Positions 1 through 9,182 of a DNA stretch of 64,000 nucleotides are shown here, one piece after another (the first letter of the stretch is position 1; each line of letters opens with the position of its first letter). Both the position numbers and the translations under genes were made by a program. The DNA is from Harmothoe impar (lineage: Eukaryota; Annelida; Polychaeta; Phyllodocida; Polynoidae): the NCBI GenBank assembly GCA_947462335.1, contig OX381708.1, positions 8,370,001 to 8,434,000 on the forward strand. The letters run 5' to 3'. Under the pieces are notes generated by a model, which saw only the letters and a program-made list of their open reading frames with translations, was not told where the DNA came from and searched no databases.

Positions 1-372
1 CTGTGCAACCTCATAAAGATAATGTAATAAGATGAAGGATAAGAAAATGGATACTTCTCTGCCAGTGTGATGTTTGTATATTAACTTATTTGTGCCTCAT
101 GACCAGTTTAGACTAAAGGAACATAGACTAAACCACTGAGCTTCTTAGCCTGGTGGGAGGCTGTTCCTGCATGGAGCCCTCTGGACTATGACATAACGTG
201 CACTGAGTTTGAATGTTAATGGACGGGTTTAAGCTACTTTTATATCTTAAATAACGTTCAGTCAGCTCAAGTTCACTTATGGGTAGACCTTGCAAATGCA
301 AATGCAAATTAAAACATCTCAAAACTCAAACATCTAAAGAATAATCTTTTGTAGAATAAGAGTAGTTTTGCG
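1..372. repeat. Direct repeat copy 1, downstream flank of a SAM-type exon
   Basis: This block is repeated almost base for base at 2467-2742. Copy 1 carries about 95 extra bases (roughly 138-232) that copy 2 lacks. Copy 2 lies just after a poly(A) signal of the SAM-type exon. By inference this copy lies just after another copy of that exon, left of the window. Confidence 0.8.
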
Positions 373-380
373 ACCTATTG

Positions 381-1290
381 TTTGTTACCTGGAGTATACA
401 TTGTCCAGGTGGAAGACTGCCTGGATTTACAGCACAGCCTGCATAACACACCCAGCCCGTTTTCACAGGTCACTTAGCCTGGTATAAAAGGCTGTTCTGT
501 CACAGCACTGGGGTTATACTACAGCTTTTATATAATCATATTTGTTATTATATGATATTTGCGAAATATATACACCTTTTGAGTGTATAGATGAATATGT
601 CACCTACCAAGTTATGGATGTGCATGGTCCATTGCATTTCTGTACTATTATAAGTTGAAATCATTATTTATCTATAATGACACACACAGAGTAGAGTATC
701 TGCTTGCAGAAAGTGTGAAAGCCTGATGCCCCACCTGCTACATCAGGCTCCCAGCCTGGTATACCAGCCTGCTGTGCTGGGAGAGTGTACAGGGGCGACC
801 TGAATGCACAGGCTGGGCGACCTGAAAGTACAGGCTGCCTGTTTATCCAGGTCGTCCCGTTCTCCTATACTCGTCCTCCACCTGTTGTCTGGCATATGCT
901 GGCAGGGCCTGTAACTGTGAGGGCATTAGTACCTTTATTAGAGTTAGGTTTGACACCAACAGGAGGAGGCCAGCTTAATCCCTTTGATGTCGTCATTATG
1001 GGCCATAAAACTTCTGGAGAGGAATGGAAATTTCATTAGCACTGCAATTAAATACACTAGAGGAAGGGGCTAATGAGGTGAGAAGTTTGGTGTATTTGAG
1101 GTTTCAATTTGACCATTGACTATAGATATAAGACTCCCACAGAGAACTCTTTAGCCAAGCTCTTTGTCGGCCTCGCCCTGTTCTGCCAGACAAGGTATAG
1201 AATAAATTTTACACAACACGTATAGGAGTGCTTCACTCCTAAACCACTTGTGTACGAACTACATCTCCACCCAGGCATAACCACCCAGGC
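381..1290. repeat. Dispersed repeat family A, long copy (LTR-like)
   Basis: The segment starts near TGTTACCTGGAGTATACATT. It is repeated at 14081-14510, where the part matching 404-886 is missing, and in part at 15850-16080. The right third has a TATA-like ATATAAGACTCCC followed by an AATAAA, as a solo LTR might. I see no clear target duplication, so the LTR reading is tentative. The reading frame at 785-1039 lies inside the repeat and has no recognisable domain. Confidence 0.7.
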
Positions 1291-1311
1291 ACCCATTTGT
1301 CATTGGACATG

Positions 1312-1700
1312 CAGCCAATCAGAGGCCTCCATTTGGTCACGTGACCTAATACTTGGTAACGTGACCTACTTAGGGGCTCTCAGCCAATCAGAGGCCAGCA
1401 TTCTAGATGACCTACTGACCTACTTAGGGGCTCTCAGCCAATCAGAGGCCAGAATTCTGTTAACCATGGTAACGTGACCTAACTAGCAACCATGTGACTG
1501 GTGACCTACTGACCTACTTAGGGACTCTCAGTCAATCAGAGGCCAGCATTCTGGTAGCCAGGGTAACGTGACCTTATTAGCGACCACGTAACTCTTTTGC
1601 TTGTCAACAATACCATGTGCCACGTGACATGTCACGTGACGTGTTTGTTTGTAAACAAAAGTGACCTAATTAGGGGATTAGTGAGAGCACGTGACTATTT
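1312..1700 (+). promoter_or_regulatory. Repeated CCAAT-box / CACGTG E-box array
   Basis: GCCAATCAGAGGCC (NF-Y-type CCAAT box) occurs at about 1314, 1383 and 1437, with a one-base variant at 1531. Between them are GTCACGTGAC near 1336, several GTAACGTGACC variants, and CACGTGAC sites near 1620, 1632 and 1688 (USF/MITF/TFE-type E-box). A GTAAACA forkhead-like motif is near 1651. The units recur every ~50-95 bp. It could be a real regulatory cluster upstream of the exon at 1979, or a minisatellite that happens to carry these motifs. Confidence 0.5.
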
Positions 1701-1978
1701 TTTGTTTTGTAAGCATGTCAATGATGAGCTGATTAGTTTTGAAAATAACTTATGTATGAAAATAAAAACACAACAAAATAATTCATTTTCATTTCTTTTA
1801 TTCTCATTTCAATCAAAAACTTTTTTTTTCACACACGAGTTTATGTCTTTTTCTTCTTGTTCTTTGATTTGCAACCCAACAGAGCACAAAGCTTCACCTT
1901 GCCAGTCTCACATTAGGAGAGATTAAGAACCAGATCTGAAATATCAGAAATTCCACGTATGTCTTAATTCTGCTTCAG

Positions 1979-2176
1979 GCTGATACTCCACTTGAGAAAC
2001 TGCTCAAGGACAGAGGCCTCCCAAAGAGACTTAAAAACTTGGGCATCAAGACCATCCAGGACCTGCGGGATATGTCCCAGAGCAATATGGTGGAAGCTGG
2101 ACTCAATGTTGGAGACAGGAATAGGATAAAGCGGGCTCTGCGGCCGGCCACTACATCCCGCTTCTTAACTATGTGA
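1979..2176 (+). CDS. Last coding exon of a SAM-domain protein (partial)
   Basis: A splice acceptor (pyrimidine-rich tract ending TTCTGCTTCAG) precedes an open frame of 65 codons ending in TGA at 2174-2176. The peptide runs LEKLLKDRGLPKRLKNLGIK, then TIQDLRDMS, then an acidic/hydrophobic helix and GDRNRIKRAL. This is the helix pattern of a SAM or SAM-like domain (LGI, then DL, then GDR-x-x-I-x-x-L). SAM domains are protein-protein or RNA interaction modules. The short basic tail after the domain ends the protein. Upstream exons are not identified and may lie left of the window. I do not recognise the exact gene. Confidence 0.6.
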   Translation, partial: ADTPLEKLLKDRGLPKRLKNLGIKTIQDLRDMSQSNMVEAGLNVGDRNRIKRALRPATTSRFLTM

Positions 2177-2427
2177 GGTCACATTGAAAATACCAAAAGA
2201 AGAATCATTTACTGACAATAATAACAATAGGATAATAGTTTTTCAAAACTGCAGTAATGCTGAACGTGGTTGGGATTGACAATTAACAGAAAGCATATAA
2301 CTCAGGGTCTGGATTACCAACTGACTGATTAATCTAGTTCATCTATAGCTATCATGAACACATTATGAATTAATGATGTCAATAATGATGATCAAAGTCA
2401 TAGATGCTTGTGGCAGAGGTTTTCAAA

Positions 2428-2433
2428 AATAAA
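2428..2433 (+). terminator. AATAAA poly(A) signal of the SAM-type gene
   Basis: An AATAAA hexamer lies 252 bases after the TGA of the SAM exon. The duplicated downstream flank starts about 35 bases later, which fits a transcript end here. Confidence 0.45.
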
Positions 2434-2466
2434 TACAACAAAAGCCTTATGCGGGTCCTTGTTTCT

Positions 2467-2742
2467 CTGTGCAACCTCATAAAGATAATGTAATAAGATG
2501 AAGGATAAGCACATGGATACTTCTCTGCCAGTGTGATGTTTGTATATTAACTTATTTGTGCCTTATGACCAGTTTAGACTTAAGGAACATAGACTAAACC
2601 ACTTTTATATCTTAAATAACTTTCAGTCAGCTCAAGTTCACTTATGGGTAGACCTTGCAATTGCAAATGCAAATTAAAACATCTCAAAACTCAAACATCT
2701 TAAGAATAATCTTTTGTAGGATAAGAGTAGTTTTACGACCTG
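2467..2742. repeat. Direct repeat copy 2, downstream flank
   Basis: Close copy of 1-372, offset 2466 bp, without the ~95-base internal block of copy 1. The similarity stops at about 2742, just before a foldback element. Confidence 0.8.
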
Positions 2743-2793
2743 TTTTTTATGCCTAAGTGGTGGCGTAGCCACCTGGAAGGCGTTTCACCGTAT

Positions 2794-3728
2794 CCCAGCA
2801 AACACGCCTTTACCGGGCCAGTACTGACATTGTACTGGCAAGTACTGGTAGTAACGGCCCAGCACTGCCAATAGCATGCCACTTCTTTGCCTTTTCTTCC
2901 TCCATGTAATGGGTCACTAGTGGCAATGTACCGGTTGCCATTACCGGTATGCCTGTACTGGCCCGGTCCTGGCAATCTGACTAGATTAGTTCCCAATAAC
3001 GCCACTTGATGTCACCATTGCATGTCTTATGAGATATATGGCCCATATGTATAATTATTACTCAATAAATTGGTTCACATTGCCTCAAGAAGTTGAAAAT
3101 TAGTTTATGATGAAATAGATATCACTGGACATCTATATAATACAACATTAGGAATTTAATATGGTCAGTTATTGGCTAACAAAATGGTTTTCATTATAAA
3201 CACCTCATGTTCGCATTTTAAAGAAATATCTTATACTGGTAGCTACGCTGTGGCATATGTGGATAAGATTGATCTCCTTCACTCCTGGTTGTTAAAACTA
3301 GTTGAGGGAAGATGTTTGACAGGTCACTTATCTTAAACACTATCTATGTGTGCAGGATGTGCGATGGGTGGCAATATGATGTATTTGTCTCAATTATATA
3401 TCTCATAATACATGAACATGGTATGATTAATACTGGCCAGATTCTTGGTATACAGTTCTGGGCCAGTATTGGCCCAGAACTGGCCCAGTATAGGCCCAGT
3501 TCTGGGCTATTTATGGCACACTGTACTGGACCAGTATTGGCATGCCAGCATTGGCCCAGTAGTGGCCCAATATAGGCCCAGTACTGGGCCGACTATGGCC
3601 GACTGTACTGGCCCGGTGTCGCCCCTATTTGCATTTCTGTACTGGGCCAGAACCGTATTGCCAGCACCGGCCCAGTACCGTTGCCAGCATTGGGCCAGCA
3701 CCGGCCCATTTAAGGTGTGTTTGCTGGG
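2794..3728. mobile_element. Non-autonomous TIR element with CTGGCCCAGTA subrepeats
   Basis: The ends are inverted: CCCAGCAAACACGCCTT at 2794 and AAGGTGTGTTTGCTGGG ending at 3728. The dinucleotide AT flanks both sides (2792-2793, 3729-3730), a likely 2 bp target duplication. Subterminal DNA on both sides is made of ~11 bp GGCCCAGTA/TACTGGGCC variants, dense at 3430-3710 and sparse at 2810-2980. No transposase frame is present; frames here come from the short repeats. The termini resemble those of the small element at 39277. Confidence 0.7.
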
Positions 3729-4148
3729 ATGTTGATGTTATAACTAACATACGGCCTTAAGATGCGGTCAAGATGCGGACAAAATATCACCAAAGCAAAT
3801 TTTCCATTTCTTTTCACCCTCCGCATACCCTCCGTATCTTTTTTTACAAAATATCAACATACGGCATCCAACATACGGCCCTCTTAAGATACGGACATTG
3901 TCACCTGTCCCTTTTAGAAAAATATGCAAAAACCAGTCTACATTCCGGGAAACCCCTAGGGAATTCCCTCTGTGACGTCATAATATGTAGCAACATACGG
4001 AGGTAGGCTGGGGAGGGTATATATAGGGTCCGTATGTTGGGGAAGAGACAGGGGAGGGACAGGAGAGGTTTGGGAAGGGACAGGAGAGGTCGGGGAAGAG
4101 ACAGGATAGGTTGGAGAAGAGATAGGAAAGGTCGGGAAAGGCACCCCT

Positions 4149-4724
4149 GTACTCTGATAGCTTTTGTCTACCAGTCTATAGGCAGATTTTCAGCTGTGTA
4201 GGGCCATTATTTACCGAGTTACAGAAGAAAAGACATTTTTGGGTATAATTTCGTTGAAAATCAATTTTTTTAAATTTATCTTTTTTTAATTATGAAGGTA
4301 GAAGTTGGACTTTACTTATCTATTCATTAAAGCAATCCTAGAGCCATTTTTTTACATATATATGTGCACTTTAAAAAGGGAGAAGGGAGGTGGGGGACTG
4401 TACTAGCTTACAGAAAAATGGTTTAGGTCCACATCACCTCCAACACATGGCTTGCGATCTACTACTACTTTTAAAGTGCTATATATATATGTAATAAAAT
4501 GACCCTAGAATTATTTTAACGGGTAAATAAGTTAAGTCCAACTTCTAGCTTCATGATAAAAAAATAAATAAAAAATTATATGGATTTTGGGAGAAATTAC
4601 ATGAAAAAGAGTCTTTTCTTCCATAACTCGGTAAATAATGGCCCTACAGAGCTGAAACTTTGCCCACAGACTCCTTGTGTATAAACGGTGGTAGACAACA
4701 GAGTACAGAGCTGGCTGTAGTGGT
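4149..4724. repeat. Long imperfect inverted repeat (hairpin core)
   Basis: The left arm (about 4149-4352) reads into GTAGGGCCATTATTTACCGA, and the right arm (about 4497-4724) carries its complement, TCGGTAAATAATGGCCCTAC. Similarity covers about 200 bases per arm, with a ~145-base spacer. It forms the core of the foldback element. Confidence 0.8.
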
Positions 4725-4734
4725 GACGAAATGG

Positions 4735-4925
4735 TAGTAGTGGCTCCTACCATCTCCTCACGGCCCCTACCACTTCCTCACGACCCCTACCATTTCCTCA
4801 CGACCCCTACCATTTCCTCACGACCCCTACCATTTCCTCACAACCCCTACCACTTCCTCACGACCCCTACCACTTCCTCACGACCCCTACCACTTCCTCA
4901 CAACCCCTACCACTTCCTCATGTAC
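4735..4925. repeat. 20 bp minisatellite, CCTACCACTTCCTCACGACC unit
   Basis: About nine tandem units differ only at CACTTCC/CATTTCC and ACGACC/ACAACC. An open frame through it is an artefact of the unit length and has no protein support. Confidence 0.9.
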
Positions 4926-5120
4926 ACCACATCCAGTACCAACATACGGAGCATAAATACCACATACGGCGCACAAAAGAGACATACGGCCCTAAAAACC
5001 AGGGTATATGTCCTGTTTTCAACATAGCACCCCCCCCCTACCCCTCCGTATATCTTGTACTAAATACCCCAAAGATACGTTTTTTTCTTGCTCCGTATGT
5101 TGAACAGAAACGCAATTATG

Positions 5121-5158
5121 GCCGTATGTACATACGGCCGGCCGTATGTACATACGGC
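5121..5158. repeat. Two adjacent 18 bp perfect palindromes
   Basis: GCCGTATGTACATACGGC occurs at 5121-5138 and 5141-5158. Each is a perfect palindrome and the pair is itself symmetric about the intervening CG. They lie at the right shoulder of the foldback element. Confidence 0.85.
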
Positions 5159-5269
5159 GGCCGTATCTTTTTCCGTAAGATGCGGACATGTTGAGCTGAA
5201 ACGCAAAAATGAACTGAAACGCAAAATAACGTCATACGGACCCTCCGTATGATACGGTGAAACGGCTTC

Positions 5270-5295
5270 CTGGTGGTGCCGCCAGGCACCACCAG
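5270..5295. repeat. Perfect 11 bp stem hairpin
   Basis: CTGGTGGTGCC, a four-base loop, then GGCACCACCAG. It is GC-rich and lies at the edge of the foldback element. Confidence 0.75.
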
Positions 5296-5339
5296 AACGA
5301 GGTATATGATGTTTGCACTTTGCCAGAAGTCAGAACGGC

Positions 5340-5376
5340 CACCGCCATCTTGGATTCTGCCGCCATCTTGGATTAA
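5340..5376 (-). promoter_or_regulatory. Two YY1-type motifs in direct repeat
   Basis: CGCCATCTTGGAT occurs twice about 18 bases apart. Its complement contains AAGATGGCG, the YY1 core. No nearby gene start is evident, so function is unknown. Confidence 0.35.
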
Positions 5377-5429
5377 GGTGTCACAACACAAATTTATGCT
5401 ATGTGATAACAATAATATAAATCAACCTT

Positions 5430-5602
5430 TGATAGTTCCTGAGGTTGATTATAATCATACCTACCCCCCCCCCCCCTAATATGGACCCAAGGAATTCGAT
5501 GGTTCTATCCGTTTGTTGCTAATACAGCTGGTTGCCTAGCAACGGCTATTCTAATTGTTTATCTGCCTAGCAACATACATTTCCATGGTCCTGAAGTTCA
5601 TT
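5430..5602. repeat. X-box satellite monomer (left of Ngaro element)
   Basis: One monomer of the satellite found at 10770-12440, with the poly-C run, AATATGGACCCAAGGAATTC, GTTGCCTAGCAAC and TTTCCATGGTCC. It is cut after GAAGTTC by the Ngaro element; the array resumes at 10770. Confidence 0.9.
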
Positions 5603-5605
5603 ATT

Positions 5606-5985
5606 GATACTGTCGAGGAGTTCTGGCTATGACAAATGGACAAGGCATTATATGGACTTGGGCCATGTAGACATGAAACGGCCTATTTATTTCAATTTAA
5701 CAACAATGAGCAAAAAAAAAACCACACTCGTATATGACATTTGAGCACGCACAAAGCACCCGACCGCTGTCGGTGTTGCCAAGCAAGCAAGTAAACAGTA
5801 GCCAAGGGCTGAGGCTTCCCTGGCAACAAGCAGTTCATAAGTTAACCACCAGGGGGTGGTGTTGAGGTGAAACTCAAGCAAGCAAAGTTAGTACAACCGG
5901 CCGCCACAAGGTGGCATGGCAGAGCCGCTGAAGTGATTGAACTTCTCCCATCAATACTAGTAACAAGGGGTTGTTCCTACACATT
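5606..5985 (-). repeat. Ngaro terminal repeat unit 1 (380 bp)
   Basis: It starts GATACTGTCGAGGAG and ends CCTACACATT. It is nearly identical to 5986-6365; one visible difference is AACAAGCAG versus AACCAGCAG. Confidence 0.9.
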
Positions 5986-6365
5986 GATACTGTCGAGGAG
6001 TTCTGGCTATGACAAATGGACAAGGCATTATATGGACTTGGGCCATGTAGACATGAAACGGCCTATTTATTTCAATTTAACAACAATGAGCAAAAAAAAA
6101 ACCACACTCGTATATGACATTTGAGCACGCACAAAGCACCCGACCGCTGTCGGTGTTGCCAAGCAAGCAAGTAAACAGTAGCCAAGGGCTGAGGCTTCCC
6201 TGGCAACCAGCAGTTCATAAGTTAACCACCAGGGGGTGGTGTTGAGGTGAAACTCAAGCAAGCAAAGTTAGTACAACCGGCCGCCACAAGGTGGCATGGC
6301 AGAGCCGCTGAAGTGATTGAACTTCTCCCATCAATACTAGTAACAAGGGGTTGTTCCTACACATT
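5986..6365 (-). repeat. Ngaro terminal repeat unit 2 (380 bp)
   Basis: Tandem copy of unit 1. Its right 254 bases match the single A repeat at the other end of the element (10511-10769). Confidence 0.9.
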
Positions 6366-6440
6366 GATACTGTCGAGGAGTTCTGGCTATGACAAATGGA
6401 CAAGGCATTATATGGACTTGGGCCATGTAGACATGAAACG
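6366..6440 (-). repeat. Ngaro repeat B part adjoining the recombinase gene
   Basis: The first 75 bases of the 380 bp unit recur once more and stop after ACATGAAACGGC, beside the end of the recombinase frame. This is the B1 copy of the split repeat. Confidence 0.8.
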
Positions 6441-6469
6441 GCAACACCCAGAACAAAACACAGTATATC

Positions 6470-7528
6470 TTACTTATTAGCAGCAATAGAGTCACTGACT
6501 AACTTGTCCAGATTAATCCTGGACGACAATGGTTTTGCTAGATAAATTAAAGCTGTGAGACTAGCCCAGTCCCCCGTTTGCCTTATGTCCTCCAGGGGCA
6601 CCCCACAATGGTGGAGATAAGCAGCGCCCGCCCTTCTGAGGGAATGCACACCTGAACCAGGTACATCTAGATGAATACATTTTAACAGTCTCTTCAAATA
6701 CTTCATGAGTACCAGGTAAGTCAGTGGTACTACTGACGGCCCCTTCTTTAACATGAACACTGGGTCATCCGCTGCCCCTGACGGAATATCTTCAAAATGT
6801 TGTTTCAATAACGAGGCAGCACACAAGGGGGAACCAGTAGTAATAGTAATAGGAATAAGGTGGGTTCTCTGACCATACTGTATTGTTTTTGAACTGGAAA
6901 CAGTCAATAAAACTCCCCACGGCATAAAGCGCAAGGACTTTCTCCTCAAATAATGACCTTCCCTTTTAACACTGTCAGGGATCAAATTACACTTTCTCAA
7001 CAAAGACCTGAAGCTAGTAACTACACAAGCCCACATTGACCTCTCATTGACATCCAACCAATTCGTAGACATAGACATATTCATTAAATCTGACAATGTT
7101 AAAGTAAGACGTGAAGGAGCTGGGTCGCCTAACATGCGCCTCAGACCTTTCATAGTGGTGGAGAAAATGAAATCCGCCCTAATGGAAGCTACATTATAAC
7201 CAAAATAGTTGTTCAAACTGATGACACCCGACACATAATTATCAATACTGACATAACACAAAGATTCAGCCAGATACACAACAAACCGGCACATGTTATT
7301 AACTGTCGTAGGGACTACCGGTAACAGAAATAACGTACAAAACAAAATATATTTTCTCCATTGAGATGCCTTGGTTCGCCAGGTAGATTGTGCCCAACAG
7401 TAGGACCTGACCTGAGCTGCTTTACTATCCAACTCCCTCAGCCACTGGTCGGCACCTATAACAACAAAAACCATGGGGAACTTTATGATTACCATCAGAC
7501 AGGCGAGACAACGCGTCAGCATGAACAT
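6470..7528 (-). CDS. Tyrosine recombinase of the Ngaro element
   Basis: The frame codes for up to 352 residues, but its first ~35 overlap the end of the RT frame by 104 bases, so the real start may be internal or reached by frameshift. The C-terminal half has the tyrosine-recombinase layout: an arginine-bearing helix (TSFRSLLRKCNLIP), then VHSLRRAG (H-x-x-R box), GDWAS in place of the usual G-[HR]-x-S box, and LIYL with the candidate nucleophile tyrosine. In this class the enzyme inserts a circular cDNA without target duplication. The frame is open throughout. It belongs to the retroelement and is not a host gene. Confidence 0.88.
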   Translation of the reverse strand: MFMLTRCLACLMVIIKFPMVFVVIGADQWLRELDSKAAQVRSYCWAQSTWRTKASQWRKYILFCTLFLLPVVPTTVNNMCRFVVYLAESLCYVSIDNYVSGVISLNNYFGYNVASIRADFIFSTTMKGLRRMLGDPAPSRLTLTLSDLMNMSMSTNWLDVNERSMWACVVTSFRSLLRKCNLIPDSVKREGHYLRRKSLRFMPWGVLLTVSSSKTIQYGQRTHLIPITITTGSPLCAASLLKQHFEDIPSGAADDPVFMLKKGPSVVPLTYLVLMKYLKRLLKCIHLDVPGSGVHSLRRAGAAYLHHCGVPLEDIRQTGDWASLTALIYLAKPLSSRINLDKLVSDSIAANK

Positions 7529-9182
7529 TCAAACTACCCGGTATATGAGAGGCCACAATATAACAATTATTAATTACACACAGCCAAAAAATACGACGCA
7601 ATAAACTCATAGCTACAAGATTATCACTTTTACCCGAATTCAAACCCTCTACTACTTGTGTATTATCAGAATTACTTAAAACTCTACAGTTCCTCCAGAG
7701 ATGTCCCCAAAGCCACAACGACTCCACCATAGGGTACAATTCTTGGACATTTATATTTTCTGGAATTTCAACACCTGGTGTAGGGCACAAATGACCATGA
7801 TAATCTAGATCAGCACTCAAGTTCTTTGTCCATGAGCCTGCCAGCCAATCTTTGTTATAAGTGGCACCAAACCCCGAGCCTGATGCGTCCATGAACATTG
7901 ACACCTGGTCTTGAACACGTCTCCCCACCATCCTAGCTTCTCCGTTAAACCAATTAGAACAGTTCTTCCACCAGGCTAGGTCTTTGAAGAAACCCTTACT
8001 AAGGGTAATACGTCTCTTTGAAGGAGAGAAATTAGCTAAAAGCGCTATGACTCTATGAGAGAAAGTCCTCCCTCCTCGAATTACAGTGGAGCAGTGGCTC
8101 AGAATACCGCACAACCTCTGAACTTGCTTTCGCGTCGCCTGGCGGCGACCTTCAAAAAACGATAGCTCCTTCTTCAGCTTTAGAACTTTGTCCTCTGGCA
8201 ATCTAAGTTTCATGCTCACTGTATCAATCTCTATACCCAGGTACCTCTGAATCTGAGCTGGAGATTGGACCTTTTTATAGGCAATGTCAAATCCCAAACT
8301 ACGTAATGTAGAGTGCAAGGCCAACTGTGCTTCCCTACAACTCTCCCAGGTGTCTGCTATAAGGATGAAGTCGTCAAGGTAATTGTAACAAACAAAACCG
8401 TAGCTCCTCATATATCTGGTTACAGCGTCCGTCAAACTATTAAAAATGTACGGGGAGGCGCGTGCACCAAAAGAGAGAAAATTGTCTTGAATATACACCT
8501 CAGAGCCTCCAACTATCCACTGCAGACCTTGAAACTTTCTGTCAGATGGCCGTATAAGACACGACCTATACGCTGCAGAAATATCTGTTACCCCTAGATA
8601 GCAACCTGGGGACAGCTCGGCACAGATTTCGTCCATATTATGAAATTTGAAGTTCTGGAAAGTCTTGGACATGTGATTGTTTATGGAAACACCGTCAGGT
8701 TTACTAGCGTCAGTTATTGGGCGGTACCCGCCTGTAGATTTTTCCACTGCACCAATGGCATGCACACAATGTGGCTTCCTGTCCACCATTGACAACTTTC
8801 CAGAGTCCAACTCTTTTGTAATAATATCAGTGATAAACTCTGCTGCATCCACTGATGCTGACTTATAGTTACCACATTCATAAGACAATACTTCAGAAAA
8901 TGGGTCCACTAACTTGAAACCGTGTAAGACACCATCCAATAAATACAGACTATTAAAGTCCCAACCGGACTCACCCTCATCATGAAGGCCACTAGATAAC
9001 ATACGGCGCCAACCTGACGGTTTCATTTGAGAAAACACACCCTCCAATATATGTGGTATAGAAGCATCCCATAAAGGTGCATAATTATCATAAACTCGTA
9101 GAATGTCACCCACACTTGAGAAACACAACAACTCCTCCGAGAGTGAATAACCATAAGCGTTGAAGTCAAGACACGGGCTCAC
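7425..9182 (-). CDS. Reverse transcriptase / RNase H of the Ngaro element
   Basis: 585 residues, open throughout. The RT domain spans roughly residues 90-330. It has VTDISAAYRSC with a catalytic aspartate, LSFGARASPYIFN and the catalytic YNYLDDF box. RNase H follows: MFMDASGSGFGATY (first Asp), NVQELYPMVESLW (Glu), LSNSDNTQV (Asp) and NVHADALSRL near the end. This RNase H type is shared with DIRS-like elements. The frame opens at GTG within one base of the gag TGA (overlap GTGA), so expression by reinitiation or frameshift is likely. The end overlaps the recombinase frame. Confidence 0.9.
   Translation of the reverse strand: MSPCLDFNAYGYSLSEELLCFSSVGDILRVYDNYAPLWDASIPHILEGVFSQMKPSGWRRMLSSGLHDEGESGWDFNSLYLLDGVLHGFKLVDPFSEVLSYECGNYKSASVDAAEFITDIITKELDSGKLSMVDRKPHCVHAIGAVEKSTGGYRPITDASKPDGVSINNHMSKTFQNFKFHNMDEICAELSPGCYLGVTDISAAYRSCLIRPSDRKFQGLQWIVGGSEVYIQDNFLSFGARASPYIFNSLTDAVTRYMRSYGFVCYNYLDDFILIADTWESCREAQLALHSTLRSLGFDIAYKKVQSPAQIQRYLGIEIDTVSMKLRLPEDKVLKLKKELSFFEGRRQATRKQVQRLCGILSHCSTVIRGGRTFSHRVIALLANFSPSKRRITLSKGFFKDLAWWKNCSNWFNGEARMVGRRVQDQVSMFMDASGSGFGATYNKDWLAGSWTKNLSADLDYHGHLCPTPGVEIPENINVQELYPMVESLWLWGHLWRNCRVLSNSDNTQVVEGLNSGKSDNLVAMSLLRRIFWLCVINNCYIVASHIPGSLNVHADALSRLSDGNHKVPHGFCCYRCRPVAEGVG

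Larger units (their letters stand above)
3735..5260. mobile_element. Foldback-like composite element with CATACGG motifs
   Basis: The region is built symmetrically. Both outer parts contain many copies of CATACGG/CCGTATG (3750-4040 and 4940-5250). Inside is a G-rich ~20 bp tandem array (about 4040-4140, GGACAGGAGAGG type). The centre is a ~0.57 kb inverted repeat. A C-rich 20 bp array (4735-4925) follows. Nested inverted repeats with tandem subrepeats are the hallmark of foldback/TU-type elements. No transposase gene is visible. Confidence 0.6.

Noticed and set aside
1..2742. LTR pair of a retrotransposon (1-372 and 2467-2742)
   Set aside because: The copies lack TG...CA ends, primer site and any retroviral frame between them; an exon of a normal gene lies inside.
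3312..3735. Frames with repeated GPVLAQ-like words
   Set aside because: They are produced by the 11 bp CTGGCCCAGTA repeats of a transposon.
5687..6261. Two identical 64-codon frames and their opposite-strand partners
   Set aside because: They lie in the duplicated 380 bp terminal repeat; identity reflects the recent duplication, not coding constraint.
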